Shown piece after piece: positions 62,309-64,000 of a stretch of 64,000 bases of DNA. Location: NCBI RefSeq assembly GCF_900143235.1, contig NZ_FRDF01000007.1:62001-126000 (forward strand), given 5' to 3'. Under the pieces are notes generated by a model. That model saw nothing but the letters and a program-made list of their open reading frames with translations, had not been told where the DNA came from and did no database searches. The translations under genes were made by a program, and so were the position numbers. Origin of the DNA: Erythrobacter sanguineus. Lineage in GTDB: Bacteria; Pseudomonadota; Alphaproteobacteria; Sphingomonadales; Sphingomonadaceae. Numbering within the stretch: position 1 is the first letter of the stretch; every line of letters starts with the position of its first letter.

Positions 62309-62959
62309 ATGACGGGGCGCGTCATCATTGCTGATGATCACCCGCTGTTCCGCAGCGCGCTGGCCCATGCGGTCGGCAAGGTCTGGCCGGCGGCGGCGAT
62401 CATCGAGGCAAGCAGTGCCGCCGATGCGCGTGCAGCCTTGCAGGCGGGGGAAGATGGCAGGCAAGCAGAGGCGCTGCTGCTTGATCTGCACATGGCGGAT
62501 TCGACCGGCCTCAGTGTGCTGATGGACCTGCGGCAGGATTATCCCGCGCTGCCGATCGTGATCGTCTCCGCCAGCGAAGAACCGCGCGTTGCCGCGGCTG
62601 CGGCGCAGCTGGGGGCGGCGGGGTTCATCCCCAAATCATCCAGTCTCGATGCCATGCGCGAAGGGCTGAGCGCGGTGCGCGACGGGGACGGGTGGTTCCC
62701 CGAAACGGGCGAGAGTACGGACGATGATCTCGCCCGCATCGCCAGCCTGACCCCGGCGCAGCGGCGCATCCTTGCCGGCATCCGGCAGGGCTTGCTGAAC
62801 AAGCAGATCGCCTATGAACTGACCATCAGCGAGGCAACGGTGAAGGCGCATATCACCGCGATCCTGCGCAAGCTGGGGGTGAACAGCCGCACCCAGGCGG
62901 TGCTGCTGGCGGCAAAGCTCGACGTTGATCAGCCGGTGGCCGATTCCGGCACGGCCTGA
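62309..62959 (+). CDS. NarL/LuxR-type response regulator (CrbR/ErdR-like)
   Basis: A 216-residue regulator with a receiver domain (VIIADDHPLF with the acidic pair; LLLDLHM with the phospho-Asp; VSASEE; GFIPKSS with the Lys) and a LuxR HTH (LTPAQRRILAGIRQGLLNKQ, TISEATVKAHITAILRKLG). It lies directly after acs, and a hybrid kinase is convergent with 31 bases of overlap. This is the arrangement of CrbS/CrbR and MxtR/ErdR systems, which switch on acs during acetate use. Confidence 0.88.
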   Translation: MTGRVIIADDHPLFRSALAHAVGKVWPAAAIIEASSAADARAALQAGEDGRQAEALLLDLHMADSTGLSVLMDLRQDYPALPIVIVSASEEPRVAAAAAQLGAAGFIPKSSSLDAMREGLSAVRDGDGWFPETGESTDDDLARIASLTPAQRRILAGIRQGLLNKQIAYELTISEATVKAHITAILRKLGVNSRTQAVLLAAKLDVDQPVADSGTA

Positions 62960-64000
62960 CCGTTCGCCGCACGGCTCTGCGCCAGACAGGTCGCGATCAG
63001 CGCGCGCAGGGCCGCGGGCGATGATGGCTTGAGCAGGCGATTGGCCCCCATCCGCGCCGCTGCCGCTTCTGTTTCGTCGGAAGCTTCTGCCGTGAGCAGG
63101 ATCACCGGCGGGCTGGCCCGCCAGGCCTCGCACAGCATCGCATAGGCGGCATCGCCGCGTTCTGCCCCGTCAAGCCGAAAGTCCATGATTGCGATATCCG
63201 GGGCATGGGGCGTCGCCGCTGCCGCCTCCGCGCCGCTTGCTGCGCAGGTGACGGTCAGCCCCCACTTGCCGAGCAGCGCCGCCGTGGCGGCCAGCGCGGT
63301 GGCATCATTATCCACCACCAACACTCGCGCTTCGCCCAGCCGTCCCGGCGCGCGCGCCGGGGCAGGTGCCCTCGCCGGAGCCAGCTCGCGTCGCAACACC
63401 GGCATGGCAAAGGCAAAGCGGCTGCCGCGCCCGACCTCGGATGTCGTCTCGATTGCGATGTCGAGCAGCCGCGCCGCCCGCCGCACGATCGCCAGACCAA
63501 GCCCAAGCCCCTCGCGGTCGCTGGATACGCCGCGTTCGAATTCGCCGAAGATACGCTCGATATCGCCCGCCGCAATCCCGCGCCCGCTGTCGTGGACACA
63601 GATCAGCACGCCATCGCCGCGCCGCCGCACCCCGATCAGCACGCCGCCGCTGGCGGTATAGCGCACAGCGTTGCTCACCAGATTGCGCACCACGCTGGTC
63701 AGCAGCGCGCGGTCTGCCATCACCCAGGCGCTGGTCCGCACCCGTCGCAGGCGCAAGCCCATGGCCTGCGCCTGAAGCGCAAATTCGCGCGCCACATCCT
63801 CGAACAGCTGATCGAGCGCGACCGGTTCAGGCACCGCCACTACCCCGCCGCTGTCGAGCTTGGAGATGTCGAGCAGCGCGCGGATCAGCCGGTCTGCCGC
63901 AATGATCGAACCATCCAGATCAGCCACCAGCCGTTCCAGCTGCGGCCGTCCGGCGACTTCCTCTCCCAGCGCCGAAGCGAACAGGCGGGCGGCGTTGAGC
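62929..64000 (-). CDS. Hybrid sensor histidine kinase (partial, N-terminus off the right edge)
   Basis: The C-terminal 357 codons of a larger protein. From the edge inwards: LNAARLFASAL, the part of an H-box downstream of a phospho-His that lies outside the window; a HATPase domain (NLVSNAVRYT; CVHDSGRGIA; FGEFERGVS; GLGLAIV); a linker rich in Ala/Pro; and a receiver domain (VLVVDNDAT; IMDFRLDG with the phospho-Asp; LLKPSS). The H-box style and the acs/LuxR neighbourhood match CrbS/MxtR kinases, whose N-terminus is an SLC5/SSSF-type membrane domain; that part is not visible. Its end overlaps the response-regulator gene tail to tail. Confidence 0.85.
   Translation of the reverse strand, partial: LNAARLFASALGEEVAGRPQLERLVADLDGSIIAADRLIRALLDISKLDSGGVVAVPEPVALDQLFEDVAREFALQAQAMGLRLRRVRTSAWVMADRALLTSVVRNLVSNAVRYTASGGVLIGVRRRGDGVLICVHDSGRGIAAGDIERIFGEFERGVSSDREGLGLGLAIVRRAARLLDIAIETTSEVGRGSRFAFAMPVLRRELAPARAPAPARAPGRLGEARVLVVDNDATALAATAALLGKWGLTVTCAASGAEAAAATPHAPDIAIMDFRLDGAERGDAAYAMLCEAWRASPPVILLTAEASDETEAAAARMGANRLLKPSSPAALRALIATCLAQSRAANGQAVPESATG

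Noticed and set aside
1..64000. tRNA/rRNA genes, CRISPR arrays, insertion sequences, prophage
   Set aside because: None seen on either strand; no transposase, integrase or regularly spaced repeats.

Overview
The window is GC-rich, densely coded bacterial DNA. A FixK-type TTGAT-N4-ATCAA regulon over a complete ccoNOQP-ccoGHIS cluster, an S46 peptidase, DUF1826, a DcaP-like porin and acetyl-CoA synthetase beside a CrbS/CrbR-like pair suggest an alphaproteobacterium. My best guess is Sphingomonadales/Erythrobacteraceae; this is inferred from gene content, not from a marker gene. I saw no rRNA, tRNA, CRISPR array or transposase.

Layout. 1-6.4 kb: sugar uptake and central carbon genes (FucP/GluP-type permease cut by the left edge, divergent LacI regulator with a clear operator, then a glucokinase-PEP carboxylase operon whose PEPC has lost several active-site residues). 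6.5-10.4 kb: a secreted S46 dipeptidyl peptidase, then a DUF1826 gene and a lipoprotein gene transcribed divergently with a Zur-like and a Fur-like box between them. 10.7-24.8 kb: a five-gene operon with a TpsB transporter, a 2111-residue glycine-rich TpsA exoprotein, an exported TPR-CHAT protease-like protein, a CHASE2 adenylate cyclase and a small exported protein. 25.1-34.5 kb: a four-gene operon with a five-heme cytochrome, a lipoprotein with two GlcG/HbpS-like domains, an outer-membrane barrel and a decaheme-LVIVD cytochrome. Converging on it at 40.7-34.6 kb is an operon with a FAD / double cNMP-binding / four-cluster ferredoxin fusion, a b-type-like membrane protein, an FHA-TM-decaheme fusion and a CpdA-like phosphodiesterase. 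A TPR cytochrome-biogenesis-like gene lies divergent to it at 40.8 kb.

42.0-45.5 kb: a membrane diguanylate cyclase, then a GNAT gene divergent from a DUF2141-TetR-DUF4188 operon, with two identical 15-bp palindromic operators between them. 45.5-46.1 kb holds only repeats and a terminator. 46.2-58.7 kb: glutamate dehydrogenase, oxygen-independent coproporphyrinogen oxidase, the cbb3 oxidase structural and assembly genes, a FixK-like regulator and ompW, with three FNR/FixK boxes. 58.8-64 kb: a DcaP-like porin, acs, a LuxR-type response regulator and a hybrid histidine kinase cut by the right edge.

The most notable part is 10.7-41.8 kb. The two cytochrome operons together encode every layer of a possible electron path: cytoplasmic flavin/Fe-S protein, membrane b-type-like protein, membrane-anchored decaheme, periplasmic cytochromes and outer-membrane barrel. 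The reductase carries two intact cNMP-binding cassettes, a CpdA-like phosphodiesterase ends its operon, and an adenylate cyclase ends the neighbouring exoprotein operon. A cAMP-gated, possibly extracellular electron-transfer system linked to a surface exoprotein is my main hypothesis. It is inference from domain architecture and gene order.
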